A stretch of 64,000 nt of DNA from Sphingobacteriaceae bacterium. GTDB taxonomy: Bacteria; Bacteroidota; Bacteroidia; Sphingobacteriales; Sphingobacteriaceae. The notes under the pieces were generated by a model. The model saw only the letters and a program-made list of their open reading frames with translations, searched no databases and was not told the origin of the DNA. This document shows positions 7,392 to 16,005 of the stretch, piece after piece. The stretch covers positions 124,001-188,000 of the forward strand of contig CAHJWG010000002.1 in the NCBI GenBank assembly GCA_903642215.1, written 5' to 3'. Every line of letters begins with the position of its first letter. Position 1 is the first letter of the stretch. The translations under genes and the position numbers were made by a program.

Positions 7392-9413
7392 TTAAAATCT
7401 GTCTTTAAATGATCTGCGGTAACTGGTTTCAGGCTGGTTGATAAAGTCATCAGTATTAGGTTCGGGCAATATTTCCGGTTCTGAATCTTCACGGTTTGCA
7501 ACCCGCTGTTTCAGTCCCGGCATGATAAATTTCTTTTCCGGTGCAGGTGTATTGTCAATTATTGTTACCGCATCAATTGATTTTTTGCGCCTTCTGCCGT
7601 ATGCTTCGATTGTTGCAACGTATTTACTCATCAACTCGTAGTTGATTTTTCCCTGTTCAGTTTGCTCAATCACAGCCCGTTTACCAATAGGCTTTGGTAC
7701 AGCCTCACAAATCAGCGTTTTGCCCAGGTAAACCAAAGCTTTTATGATCGTGCCGTTATTGCCATCAAGCCAATACACATCTATGTTTTCGCCTTCGATA
7801 TGCTTCATAAGATCAATCAACCTATCGCCAAAACACAGCTGGCCATTTTCGCCTAACAGGCATTCAGAACCTTGTAATTTAATGATACCTGTTTTGCAAC
7901 TTGTTGAGGTTTTGCGGCCTAAATGCAGCAGGAAGCTATTGTAATTAATTGGTTTCAAATCAGGATGCTGCATCTGCGTAAATACTTCCCAGCGGGTCAA
8001 GTTCTTATGTACACTATGTGGCATATTGTTCCAAGTTTCAATATCCCTAAGGCAACCCTCAATAATAGCATCATAATGAAGTTTTGGAACTTTCTGACCA
8101 CCGATCTGATTGCTTTCGGTTATTGCGGAAGGCCGTGCAAGCCAGCCTTCACGCTTTTTTTCTATACCATAGCGTAGTGGCCGGTAGTAAGCTTCAATCC
8201 TTTTTCCACGGGCATTATTAGCCTCAATGCGGACGTTCTGAAACATGGCACCCGGTTTTAGAAAACTATCAACATAAGATGAGTTTAAGCTCATTTCAGC
8301 TTCTAAACCATCAGGTAAACAAAGACCCCATTCGGCGTAATTTCTAACCAGTTGACGGTAAAACTCTACAATGATGCTTTCCTTTGTTTTACCATAAACC
8401 CAGCAGGTAAAAGCTTCGCTGCCAAGATCAATTGCATTATAAAACCAAACCCTTTCGCCATCATACATAGCAAACGGCGGCTGCCTGTCATCAATAGAAA
8501 TTAGACTACCTGCATATCCCGTTTTATCATAAGAGTGATACGGTTTGAAGCTCTGCATATACTTTTGTCGGTCGCCGCTTCGGCTTGCATAAGTGGCAAT
8601 TTTGCTTTGCCACTCTGAAAGGTAATTGGTAACGGTTGTAACACTTAGCTTTTTGAATTCCGCAGGGTTGTAAACTTCTCCGCTTTCATTGTTGATAACC
8701 TCTTTTTTACCAGCTATAAAATCATCATAAGCACGGTGTACTTCGGTTGCAGTCGGCTTTGTGGCATCTTTGGCAAACATGCTTTCCAGCAAAGCCGTTG
8801 TATTTTCAAATACTTTCCTGCTATTGCTGTTGCCTAATTTGCCAGAAATCAGGCTTTCATAACCTTTATTTTCAAATGCTTTTAAAACCTGTTTAAAACG
8901 CTTTTCACCTTCGGGCAAAGTGTGTTCCGATTTGTGCTTTACTTGCAGTGTTTTCTGAAATGATTTTACATGGTCGCATAGGATAGCATCTATACCAAAC
9001 TTGTTCAAAGCTTTCTTAGTTCTTTCCTTTATAATGTCCTCACGGAAACCAATGATCGCTTTTAGTACGCTTGCATTGGTAATATACTCATCCTGATAAT
9101 CAACGCTTAAATAGCTTCCATCCGCTAACTGACACTTTGTAAAGAAGCCCACTGCTTCATTGTCCATACGGTAGTGCTTTTCTAATGGGTGGCTTACCTG
9201 TCGAGGATCACCTAAAACATGCTGAACATGCAGAGGTAAAGTGTCGAAATCGATTAACATTGGTCGGCCATTGCCGCCCAATTGTACACGTTTGATACCT
9301 GTTGGTTTCGCTTGATAACGATGAATAGTTTGTTTCAAATTTGGCCAGCTATACAACTTTGGCACAAGCTCTTCTTTAGTAACTACAATTTTATCGTTCC
9401 ACTCGTGAGGCAT
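7392..9413 (-). CDS. MuA-type DDE transposase
   Basis: About 673 residues from ATG 9413 (MPHEWNDKIVV). A longer reading frame begins at 9500 but overlaps the preceding HTH gene by 74 bases, so I prefer 9413. N-terminal part: end-binding HTH region with IKRVQLGGNGRPMLIDFDTLP. The integrase-like core holds the first catalytic Asp in LISIDDRQPPF, a second acidic position in LEAEMSLNSSY (Glu where Mu has Asp), and the catalytic Glu in RGKRIEAYYRPLRYG. The C-terminal beta-barrel domain follows (GSECLLGENGQLCFGDRL). It performs strand transfer for integration and replication. Confidence 0.88.
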   Translation of the reverse strand: MPHEWNDKIVVTKEELVPKLYSWPNLKQTIHRYQAKPTGIKRVQLGGNGRPMLIDFDTLPLHVQHVLGDPRQVSHPLEKHYRMDNEAVGFFTKCQLADGSYLSVDYQDEYITNASVLKAIIGFREDIIKERTKKALNKFGIDAILCDHVKSFQKTLQVKHKSEHTLPEGEKRFKQVLKAFENKGYESLISGKLGNSNSRKVFENTTALLESMFAKDATKPTATEVHRAYDDFIAGKKEVINNESGEVYNPAEFKKLSVTTVTNYLSEWQSKIATYASRSGDRQKYMQSFKPYHSYDKTGYAGSLISIDDRQPPFAMYDGERVWFYNAIDLGSEAFTCWVYGKTKESIIVEFYRQLVRNYAEWGLCLPDGLEAEMSLNSSYVDSFLKPGAMFQNVRIEANNARGKRIEAYYRPLRYGIEKKREGWLARPSAITESNQIGGQKVPKLHYDAIIEGCLRDIETWNNMPHSVHKNLTRWEVFTQMQHPDLKPINYNSFLLHLGRKTSTSCKTGIIKLQGSECLLGENGQLCFGDRLIDLMKHIEGENIDVYWLDGNNGTIIKALVYLGKTLICEAVPKPIGKRAVIEQTEQGKINYELMSKYVATIEAYGRRRKKSIDAVTIIDNTPAPEKKFIMPGLKQRVANREDSEPEILPEPNTDDFINQPETSYRRSFKDRF

Positions 9414-9426
9414 AGAGTTTGACAGC

Positions 9427-9648
9427 TTAATCGATGAGGGAAGAAATTCTGTTAAGTGCAGCACTTTTAGCCTCTTTAAGCTCCGATAAGTAATCGGCAA
9501 TTACATTTAAAACATCTACATTATCACATTTTCCCTTCAAGGCTGAATGAATCATGTTCAATGACACCCCGGCTCTTTTAGCAATTTCTGTTTGCGCACC
9601 ATGTGGCAACTGATCTTTAATCTTTTTAAAATCTACTTTGGTTTCCAT
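9427..9648 (-). CDS. Ner-like HTH regulator
   Basis: 73-residue Cro/C1-type HTH protein (HGAQTEIAKRAGVSLNMIHSALKG), first gene of the leftward early operon and directly upstream of MuA. Size and place match Mu Ner, the negative regulator of early and repressor transcription. Its stop is 13 bases before the preferred MuA start. Confidence 0.7.
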   Translation of the reverse strand: METKVDFKKIKDQLPHGAQTEIAKRAGVSLNMIHSALKGKCDNVDVLNVIADYLSELKEAKSAALNRISSLID

Positions 9649-9741
9649 ATATTTGATTTAGAAATTATTCTACAATACTATAGAAAATTTCTTAATTAAC
9701 AAAAAATATTTTAAGATATTTTCTATAATTTTTTAAAACTA
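9649..9741. promoter_or_regulatory. Divergent early/repressor operator region
   Basis: 93-base, very AT-rich gap between the Ner-like gene and the repressor. It contains related imperfect palindromes of TAGAAA...TTTCTA type at 9658-9672, 9681-9694 and 9715-9727. These look like spaced binding boxes for the repressor or the Ner-like protein. Assignment from symmetry and position. Confidence 0.55.
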
Positions 9742-10407
9742 ATGGAAACAACCTTACAAAGACTAAAAATATTTATAGAATTCAAAGAGTTTAATATAAG
9801 CAGGTTTGAAAAATTTGTTGGTTTTTCTAATGGTTCTTTGGCAAGCCAGATGAAAAACAACAAGACAATTGGAGTAGATAAAATAGAAAAAATCTTAAAA
9901 AATTTTCCTGATCTATCTTCTGATTGGCTATTGAAGGGAGAGGGAGAAATGCTTAAACTGTTAGACTTTCCTAATGACGTAAGCCCAAAATCAGCGAGAT
10001 ATAAAAACATTTCCTTAGCCTTGACTGACCATGACAAAACAAATGTAAAGCTTACGCCAAGCCAAGTTTTTAGACTTGAGGATAATTACAACAAACTATT
10101 AAGTAATCTTCGTAATAAGAAAAGTGAGTATAATAATTTATTTATTAGTATAGAATTTTTTGAAAGCTTTAGAGATTTCGTGGAAGATTTTAGCGAATCC
10201 TATATAGATAACTTTTTTGACGTTCTTTTTGATGAGCGGAAATTTTTAAAAGGAAAAAAATTTGATTATGAAAACTACGAAAAGGCTGTATTACATGAAT
10301 TGGATAAATTGTCTGCTTTCCAAGCACCTTTACTAAAGTTGAAGGAAAATGTACAGTCTTTTTATAAAGAAATACTTCCTATAGATACTAATAAAATTAT
10401 CAAATAG
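9742..10407 (+). CDS. CI-like prophage repressor
   Basis: 221 residues, divergent from the early operon. Residues about 5-70 form the XRE-like HTH typical of Bacteroidota phage repressors (FNISRFEKFVGFSNGSLASQM, then a DLSSDWLLKGEGEML tail). The rest is helical, with no S24 peptidase signature (no G-D-S-M), so induction would not be by RecA-stimulated self-cleavage of the LexA kind. Codon usage is more AT-rich than the neighbouring host genes. Confidence 0.75.
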   Translation: METTLQRLKIFIEFKEFNISRFEKFVGFSNGSLASQMKNNKTIGVDKIEKILKNFPDLSSDWLLKGEGEMLKLLDFPNDVSPKSARYKNISLALTDHDKTNVKLTPSQVFRLEDNYNKLLSNLRNKKSEYNNLFISIEFFESFRDFVEDFSESYIDNFFDVLFDERKFLKGKKFDYENYEKAVLHELDKLSAFQAPLLKLKENVQSFYKEILPIDTNKIIK

Positions 10408-10426
10408 GTTTCTTTTTTTCAATAGA

Positions 10427-10462
10427 TGTAACCCCAACTGTAACCCCAACTGTAACCCCAAC
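10427..10462 (+). repeat. Three perfect tandem copies of TGTAACCCCAAC
   Basis: Exact 12-bp unit three times, 20 bases after the repressor stop. Begins with TG, as Mu-like ends do. It may be an array of end-binding sites or a small tandem repeat from replication slippage. Confidence 0.85.
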
Positions 10463-10561
10463 TATTTAACAGGTATTTTTATTAGCAAATCGGGCTTATA
10501 AACAATTAAAGGGTTTTTATTATGATTAGGGCAAACACACAGTAGTTTACACACAAAACAG

Positions 10562-10590
10562 CCGTTATTTGCTTAGCCATAAGCTAACGG
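10562..10590. other. Stem-loop near prophage end
   Basis: CCGTTA-TTT-GCTTA-GCCA-TAAGC-TAACGG: 11 paired bases with a three-base bulge and a GCCA loop. No T-run follows, so it is not a typical terminator. Confidence 0.5.
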
Positions 10591-10921
10591 TTATATTCAA
10601 AATGGAAGTAAGGATATTGTTTTAATACGTTTTTCACGGCCAAAATGGAACTTCAATTAACCTTCGTTAACCTTCTGGTAAATTTCGTTTTTATAAGCAT
10701 TTTAGATACAAACAACTCAAAAACCGCGTTTTTACACACAGAAAGGGCATTCTGTGCGCACAAAAATCGCACTTTTTTCTATCTGTTAATTAGACATTTG
10801 GTTTAACCCCCCATAAATCATATTTTAATTAAGAAAATCATATAGTTTGATGAAGATTTCTCCCTTTGGTCGAAATGACAACACCAATTTTAGTCGATAA
10901 AAGGAGCATCTATCAAACTTG

Positions 10922-10949
10922 TTTGCTAATTAATTTTGCTTTATCTTCG
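10922..10949 (+). promoter_or_regulatory. Candidate rpsO promoter
   Basis: TTTG at 10922-10925 and TATCTTCG at 10942-10949 resemble the Bacteroidota -33 TTTG and -7 TAnnTTTG boxes with one mismatch; the 16-base spacing is somewhat short. The rpsO ATG follows 46 bases later. Confidence 0.4.
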
Positions 10950-10995
10950 CGCCATTATTCACACAAATTATTCACGCTTTAATATTATTCAGGTA

Positions 10996-11274
10996 ATGTA
11001 TTTAAGTAAAGATGCAAAAGCAGAGATTTTTGCAAAACACGGCCAAAGTGCCACAGATACCGGTTCTGCCGAAGGCCAGATCGCCTTATTCACCACCCGT
11101 ATTGCTCACTTAACCGGGCATTTAAAAACTAATAAAAAAGATTTTTCTACACAGTTATCCTTACAGAAACTGGTTGGTAAACGCCGGGCTTTGTTAGGTT
11201 ATTTGTTTAAAAAGGATATTAACCGTTACCGCGCCATTATTAAGGCGTTGGAACTAAGGGATATTATAAAATAA
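10996..11274 (+). CDS. rpsO: Ribosomal protein S15
   Basis: 92 residues from ATG 10996 (MYLSKDAKAEIF), close to the usual 89; an upstream in-frame ATG at 10936 lies on the promoter and is rejected. Primary 16S rRNA-binding protein of the 30S subunit, platform region. The family signature is clear: DTGSAEGQIALFTTRI, HLKTNKKDFSTQLSLQKLVGKRR and the C-terminal YRAIIKALELR. It is followed by an intrinsic terminator and then pnp, the classical rpsO-pnp order. Confidence 0.97.
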   Translation: MYLSKDAKAEIFAKHGQSATDTGSAEGQIALFTTRIAHLTGHLKTNKKDFSTQLSLQKLVGKRRALLGYLFKKDINRYRAIIKALELRDIIK

Positions 11275-11292
11275 CCCGGAACAATTTCCGCT

Positions 11293-11325
11293 AAAAAGCC
11301 ATCTTTTTTGAAGATGGCTTTTTTA
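11293..11325 (+). terminator. rpsO terminator
   Basis: AAAGCCATCTT and AAGATGGCTTT around a 5-base loop, followed by a T-run. Lies between rpsO and pnp, so pnp transcription is by read-through or its own promoter. Confidence 0.85.
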
Positions 11326-11397
11326 CTTTTAAAAATAAAATTTATATAAAAACAGGTACGTTCTAAAGATGAAAAACGTGCTGATACAACAACAAAA

Positions 11398-13533
11398 ATG
11401 AATGTAATTAAAAAAACAATTGATCTGGGCGATGGCCGTATCGTAGAGATCGAAACCGGTAAATTAGCCAAACAGGCTGATGGTTCGGTAGTCGTAAAAA
11501 TGGGCGATACCATGTTGCTTGCAACGGTGGTTTCTTCCAAAGAAGCTAAAGAAGGCGTGGATTTTTTGCCGCTTTCTGTTGATTATCAGGAAAAATATGC
11601 TTCAACCGGAAGGATTCCCGGAGGATTTTTGCGCCGCGAAGCACGCTTGTCAGATTATGAAGTGCTGATTTCCCGTTTGGTAGATCGCGCTTTGCGTCCG
11701 TTGTTTCCGGAGGATTATCATGCCGATACACAGGTGATGATCTCCTTAATTTCTGCCGATAAAAACATCATGCCGGATTGCCTGGCTGGTTTGGCTGCTT
11801 CGGCTGCGATTTCGGTTTCTGATATTCCTTTTAACGGGCCGATTTCTGAAGTTCGCGTAGCTAAAATTGATGGACAATTGGTTATCAACCCAACGTTATC
11901 TGATTTGCAAAAAGCAACTTTAGAATTTATGGTTGCCGGTTCTGCTACAGATATTGTGATGGTAGAAGGCGAAGCAGACGAAATTGCAGAAGCCGAAATG
12001 GTTGAAGCAATTACCTTTGCACACGAAGCGATTAAAATACAGGTTGCCGTTCAGGTTGAATTAGCCGAAGAAGTTGGTAAAACTGATAAACGCATTTACA
12101 GTCACGAACACAGTAATTTAGAGCTAAAAGAAGTAGTTTTTGCTGCTACTTATGCTAAAGCTTACGCCGTTGCAGCTTCTGCATCCGGTAAAGATGATCG
12201 CAGCGCAGATTTTAGACAAATTCGTGAAGATTTCATCGCTTCTATGGGCGAAAATCCTGATCCGATTCAAGTTGGTTTAGCTAAAAAATATTTTCACGAC
12301 GTACAATATGATGCCGTTCGTAATTTGGTTTTGAATGAAGGCAAACGTTTGGATGGCCGGAAAACAACCGAAATTCGCCCGATCTGGAGCGAAGTTGGTT
12401 ATTTGCCGGCTGCTCACGGTTCTGCTGTTTTTACCCGCGGCGAAACGCAATCTCTAACATCTGTAACTTTAGGTTCTAAAACCGATGAGCAGATGATTGA
12501 TGGCGCGTTCATTAATGGCTACAACAAATTCTTGTTGCATTATAATTTCCCCGGATTTTCTACCGGCGAAGTTCGTCCGAATCGTGGTGCCGGTCGCCGC
12601 GAAATTGGTCATGGAAATTTAGCCATGCGTTCTTTGAAAAAAGTATTGCCTGGTTTAGAGCAAAATCCTTATACCATCCGTGTGGTTTCTGATATTCTGG
12701 AATCTAACGGCTCGTCTTCCATGGCTACGGTTTGCGCAGGTGCTTTGGCTTTGATGGATGCCGGTATCAAGTTAACGGCTCCGGTTTCCGGCATTGCAAT
12801 GGGTTTAATCACCGATGAAGCAACCGGTAAATACGCCATTCTTTCTGATATTTTGGGTGATGAAGATCATTTGGGCGATATGGATTTTAAAGTTACCGGT
12901 ACCGAAAAAGGTATTGTAGCTTGCCAAATGGACCTGAAGATCAATGGTTTATCAAACGAAGTGTTGATTAAAGCTTTAGATCAGGCAAAAGAAGGCCGTT
13001 TGCACATCTTAAATGAGATGAAGAAAACGATTGCCGCTCCTCGCGAAGATTATAAACCGCATGCACCACGCATCGTTTCCATAACGATTGATAAGGAATT
13101 TATCGGTGCGATTATCGGGCCAGGTGGTAAAATCATTCAGGAAATGCAACGCGAAACCGGTGCAACCATTGCTATTGAAGAAGTGGATAACAAAGGTATC
13201 ATCGAGATTTTTGCTGATAACAAAGCAGCCATCGATGCTGCCGTTTCTCGCATCCGTAACATTGTTGCTAAACCAGAAGTTGGCGAAACTTACGAAGGTA
13301 AAGTGAAAACGATTATGCCTTTTGGCGCTTTCGTGGAAATTATGCCAGGCAAAGATGGTTTGCTGCATATTTCTGAAATCGACTGGAAACGTTACGAAAC
13401 GATGGACGGTATTTTTGAAGTTGGCGAAAAAGTAAAAGTTAAACTGCTGGAAATTGATAAGCAGGGAAAACTGAAATTATCACGTAAAGCTTTGATGCCT
13501 CGTCCGCCAAAACCGGAAGCAGAAGTGAGGTAA
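11398..13533 (+). CDS. pnp: Polyribonucleotide nucleotidyltransferase
   Basis: 711 residues, full family length. PNPase degrades RNA 3' to 5' by phosphorolysis. Domains in order: first RNase PH domain (about 12-145, with [21 protein letters not shown]), helical domain, second RNase PH domain (about 325-555, with [23 protein letters not shown] and the IMGD-like [15 protein letters not shown] catalytic acidic patch), KH domain ([12 protein letters not shown], near 567), S1 domain ([17 protein letters not shown], near 630-695). The 123-base gap after rpsO includes a TATAAAAACAGGTA near-match to the dispersed motif at about 11345. Confidence 0.97.
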   Translation: MNVIKKTIDLGDGRIVEIETGKLAKQADGSVVVKMGDTMLLATVVSSKEAKEGVDFLPLSVDYQEKYASTGRIPGGFLRREARLSDYEVLISRLVDRALRPLFPEDYHADTQVMISLISADKNIMPDCLAGLAASAAISVSDIPFNGPISEVRVAKIDGQLVINPTLSDLQKATLEFMVAGSATDIVMVEGEADEIAEAEMVEAITFAHEAIKIQVAVQVELAEEVGKTDKRIYSHEHSNLELKEVVFAATYAKAYAVAASASGKDDRSADFRQIREDFIASMGENPDPIQVGLAKKYFHDVQYDAVRNLVLNEGKRLDGRKTTEIRPIWSEVGYLPAAHGSAVFTRGETQSLTSVTLGSKTDEQMIDGAFINGYNKFLLHYNFPGFSTGEVRPNRGAGRREIGHGNLAMRSLKKVLPGLEQNPYTIRVVSDILESNGSSSMATVCAGALALMDAGIKLTAPVSGIAMGLITDEATGKYAILSDILGDEDHLGDMDFKVTGTEKGIVACQMDLKINGLSNEVLIKALDQAKEGRLHILNEMKKTIAAPREDYKPHAPRIVSITIDKEFIGAIIGPGGKIIQEMQRETGATIAIEEVDNKGIIEIFADNKAAIDAAVSRIRNIVAKPEVGETYEGKVKTIMPFGAFVEIMPGKDGLLHISEIDWKRYETMDGIFEVGEKVKVKLLEIDKQGKLKLSRKALMPRPPKPEAEVR

Positions 13534-13554
13534 TTCCTTTAAAATACATAATTG

Positions 13555-13589
13555 AAAGTCCTGATTAATTAATAGTCAGGACTTTTTTT
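13555..13589 (+). terminator. pnp terminator
   Basis: AAAGTCCTGA and TCAGGACTTT stem followed by seven Ts; directly after comes a dispersed-motif copy at 13595. Confidence 0.85.
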
Positions 13590-13594
13590 GTGCT

Positions 13595-13607
13595 GTAAAA
13601 GAAGTAT
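13595..13607 (+). repeat. Dispersed motif, GAAG form
   Basis: GTAAAAGAAGTAT, six bases beyond the pnp terminator T-run, in the 183-base gap before the DoxX-like gene. Confidence 0.75.
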
Positions 13608-13716
13608 GTCAGCACAGATTTTAATTTATCACTTAAATAAACATGTTTTAAATTCTTTTATAAATCATACTTTTCCATTAATTGGAAGCACTCAAACCTA
13701 ATTTCAATTACTGAAA

Positions 13717-14103
13717 ATGAAGCCAAAATCCATCAACAACTGGTATTGGATTACGACGGTTATTTTTTGCTTGTTTATGCTGATTGATGGCTTTGGCGGC
13801 GTAACGCGGCAACAGGCCGGACAGGATGTTTTAAAACATTTAGGTTATCAAATGTATGCACTTACTATTTTTGGCATGGCTAAACTTTTGGGTGTAATTG
13901 CGATTTTGCAAACTAAATTTTATACCGTAAAAGAATGGGCTTATGCAGGTTTTGCGTTCAATTTTATTGGTGCGGCTGCTTCCAGAGCTTTTGCCGGTGA
14001 TGGTTTTGGGTTGATTATCTTGCCAATTGCCGTGCTTGCTTTTATGTTTGCCGGCTATTTTTTCTGGAAAAAGAAGAATCAAATTGCATATAAATCTTTA
14101 TAA
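13717..14103 (+). CDS. DoxX-like membrane protein
   Basis: 128 residues with four hydrophobic helices (about 10-28, 48-66, 75-95, 100-118), matching the DoxX_2-type small membrane proteins of Bacteroidota. The conserved LKHLGYQMYAL and AKLLGVIAIL segments are visible. Function in this branch is unknown; other DoxX relatives sit in thiosulfate oxidation or redox complexes. It is followed after one base by a VOC protein gene, a common pairing, so the two are probably co-transcribed. Confidence 0.8.
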   Translation: MKPKSINNWYWITTVIFCLFMLIDGFGGVTRQQAGQDVLKHLGYQMYALTIFGMAKLLGVIAILQTKFYTVKEWAYAGFAFNFIGAAASRAFAGDGFGLIILPIAVLAFMFAGYFFWKKKNQIAYKSL

Positions 14104-14104
14104 A

Positions 14105-14518
14105 ATGACAAAATTAAGTGTGTATTTTGGTTTAAATGGCTGTTGCCAGGAGGCGATGAACTTTTACAAAGATTGTTTTGGCGGAGAACCAACGCTTACT
14201 ATAATTGGCGATAGCCCGATGAAAGACCAGTTCCCCGAAGTGATGAAAGATAAAGTGCTGCATGCGGAACTAACCACGGATGGTTTTACCCTAATGGCTT
14301 CGGATATGAACGGACCGGACGGTTTTACTGCCGGAACCAACGTTGCCATTTCTTTGGATAACCCGGAGGAAGAAAAAGCAAAACAGCTTTTTGATCAATT
14401 GGCCGTGGGCGGCACAATTATGGATGATTTTAAACCGCAGTTTTGGGGCGGTATGATGGGTGTTGTCAGAGATCAGTTTGGAATAAAGTGGATGCTAAGT
14501 TCGTCTGTGAATTCGTAA
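14105..14518 (+). CDS. VOC/glyoxalase-fold protein (PhnB-like)
   Basis: 137 residues from ATG 14105 (MTKLSVYFGLNGCC); one base separates it from the DoxX-like stop. The PhnB/3-demethylubiquinone methyltransferase-like pattern is seen: NFYKDCFGGEP, HAELTTDGFTLMASD, GTNVAISL, FWGGMMGVVRDQFGIKWML. Such proteins form dimeric beta-alpha-beta-beta-beta folds; this branch often lacks a known substrate. A stress or detoxification role with the DoxX-like protein is only inferred. Confidence 0.85.
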   Translation: MTKLSVYFGLNGCCQEAMNFYKDCFGGEPTLTIIGDSPMKDQFPEVMKDKVLHAELTTDGFTLMASDMNGPDGFTAGTNVAISLDNPEEEKAKQLFDQLAVGGTIMDDFKPQFWGGMMGVVRDQFGIKWMLSSSVNS

Positions 14519-14550
14519 TTATAAAGATTCCAAGAAGCGGAAATTATAGC

Positions 14551-14564
14551 GATAAAAGAAGCAT
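14551..14564 (+). repeat. Dispersed motif, GAAG form
   Basis: Full match GATAAAAGAAGCAT in the gap between the convergent VOC and nuclease-like genes, at the border of the AT-rich insert. Confidence 0.85.
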
Positions 14565-14611
14565 GAAAATACTTGACAAAACCCACCTCATAATCTTGGT
14601 ATTTCCAGCAA

Positions 14612-15208
14612 TCAAACAAAAGAGCTTTTCTCTATTATCTGTTGATTAAGTTCGTAATAGCAAACCTCATTAGTTAATCTTCTCAAAGAATTTAAAGTTA
14701 TAGAATGCTGGCTTCTTTTATATCTATTTAATTCTTCCGTAGCTAAAACATAAAAAGTCCAATGGTTTAAATTCAAAGGATCAATAGTGCTTTTTTCAGG
14801 ATGATGAAGCAAACAAAACACATATATATCCGCACTTCTTCTCGCAGTTTCTTCTTGTTTATTGGTAATTGAATCCCAAACAAAAGCTGCCTTTGTACTA
14901 AAAGATATTGGTGAAAGCTTACTTTGAAACCAAGATTGAACGTAAGCAGCAGATTTTACTTCTATTTTAATTCCTTCGTGTGTTTCCAAGTCAAAAGCAC
15001 TCCACTCATCCCTTATTTGTTTAATATCAATATTTGCAGCAGTTGCAACAATAAATTCAGCAAACCGACCTCTTGTTGCATTGCTTAAAATATCAGAAAC
15101 ACTCCAACGCCAAAAGTCAAGTAAAGAAAAATTTAAGCTTTTGTCATTATAAATTAGTTTTTCTTGACCGGTTTTAAGCGTTGCTTGTATTTTGTCTAAA
15201 GAATCCAT
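14612..15208 (-). CDS. PD-(D/E)XK nuclease-like protein
   Basis: 198 residues. A central D-x(n)-E-x-K pattern stands out (WSAFDLETHEG, then IKIEVKSAAYVQSW, around residues 68-92): Asp on one strand, then E-V-K on the next, as in PD-(D/E)XK nucleases. It is preceded by a helix (GRFAEFIVATAANI) typical of the fold and followed by strands ADIYVFCLL and WTFYVLATEEL. No partner methylase is present, so it is not an evident type II restriction system. It is divergent from a membrane protein gene 108 bases away and both are AT-richer than their neighbours, suggesting a small transferred module. Specificity is unknown. Confidence 0.6.
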   Translation of the reverse strand: MDSLDKIQATLKTGQEKLIYNDKSLNFSLLDFWRWSVSDILSNATRGRFAEFIVATAANIDIKQIRDEWSAFDLETHEGIKIEVKSAAYVQSWFQSKLSPISFSTKAAFVWDSITNKQEETARRSADIYVFCLLHHPEKSTIDPLNLNHWTFYVLATEELNRYKRSQHSITLNSLRRLTNEVCYYELNQQIIEKSSFV

Positions 15209-15315
15209 GTTTTTTTATAATCAAGAAATACTAAAAATGACTAATAGCCTAAATTTAATATATTTTTGTTTATATTAATAAAACATATTTATATAGTTTA
15301 AAATCGGTTTCTAAA

Positions 15316-15849
15316 ATGGACCTTATTAAATTAAAAGAATGGTTAATTCCTATTTCAACTTTTATAACCTTAATTACAGCATCGATTGGTATTTGGGTAT
15401 CTTTAAAAGATTTTAGATTAAAAAATCGTGCTGAAAGGCGTCTTGCTGAAAGCTCGGAATTAGAATCAGATATCAAACTATTAAAGATTTTTACTGAAAT
15501 AGTCAGTATAGCTCATGGAAGAGGAGGATATCAAGCTTCTGAAAAAGCAATTGAATCCTTGCTGAAACCAGAAACGTTAAAACAATTAGGAATTAATAGC
15601 AGTAATTTGAGTACAATTTTAAGTGAATCTTTAGTAAATATTCCTGTTGGAAAAGCCGAACAAGATGCTGCTATCTCAGCAATTTGGGCACTAGGAAAAA
15701 AATATAAGACCTTGATGCCAGTTGCATTACAAGCATTAGAGTCTATCAATGAATTTAAACCAGAAATAACAAATCTGTACTTAATTAATTTAAAGAAAGC
15801 TTATGAAAAAGCTATTTCATCAAATCAGAAAGATAATTATTTACAATAA
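15316..15849 (+). CDS. Membrane-anchored helical protein of unknown function
   Basis: 177 residues. One N-terminal transmembrane helix (about residues 10-28, LIPISTFITLITASIGIWV), a short basic turn, then a soluble all-helical domain of about 145 residues (ESDIKLLKIFTEIVSIAHGRGG, AISAIWALGKKYKTLMPVALQALESI). The helical repeats look HEAT-like near residues 110-165. No family recognised. Next to a solitary nuclease-like gene in an AT-rich insert, it may be part of an accessory module, but nothing in the sequence proves they work together. Confidence 0.55.
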   Translation: MDLIKLKEWLIPISTFITLITASIGIWVSLKDFRLKNRAERRLAESSELESDIKLLKIFTEIVSIAHGRGGYQASEKAIESLLKPETLKQLGINSSNLSTILSESLVNIPVGKAEQDAAISAIWALGKKYKTLMPVALQALESINEFKPEITNLYLINLKKAYEKAISSNQKDNYLQ

Positions 15850-16005
15850 CGTTGTTTAAAATTTACAGTGTACAATATACGTTTTGAACAAAGTTATTAG
15901 AAGAATAAAAATTACGGTTCAAGTAAACATTAAAAAGCAGATTCTCACAAAAAGGCCTCGCGTTAAAAATCCAAGCAAGACCATTTTATACCGGTAAAGA
16001 CAGCA

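Larger units (their letters stand above)
1..10500. mobile_element. Mu-like transposable prophage, repressor-proximal end
   Basis: The block holds a MuA-type DDE transposase, a MuB-type AAA ATPase, a Ner-like HTH protein, a divergent repressor, a GemA-like protein, a prohead protease-like protein, a tape measure protein and tail proteins, nearly all on the minus strand. In Mu the repressor lies beside the left phage end, so the end nearest rpsO should be the left end of the element; its exact base is not identifiable because the other end and the target duplication are outside the window. The right limit given is approximate (between the repressor stop at 10407 and the rpsO promoter near 10920). 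Head genes are not seen upstream of the tail genes, as they would be in Mu order. The dispersed host 14-mer is absent here, which fits foreign origin. Confidence 0.85.
10408..10920. other. Prophage end and junction with host, non-coding
   Basis: No credible gene. It holds a triple 12-mer (10427-10462), a stem-loop (10562-10590), two related TTTACACACA sites (10553 and 10733 areas) that could be transposase end sites, and a half copy of the Bacteroidota palindromic repeat (GAAGATTTCTCCCTTTGGTCG, 10853-10873 area). The exact phage/host boundary cannot be fixed without the other end. Confidence 0.5.

Noticed and set aside
10936-10995. Upstream ATG for rpsO giving 20 extra residues
   Set aside because: That segment overlaps the promoter -7 box and S15 begins at MYLSKDAK.
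14612-15208. A complete restriction-modification system
   Set aside because: No methyltransferase or specificity gene is present in or near the insert.
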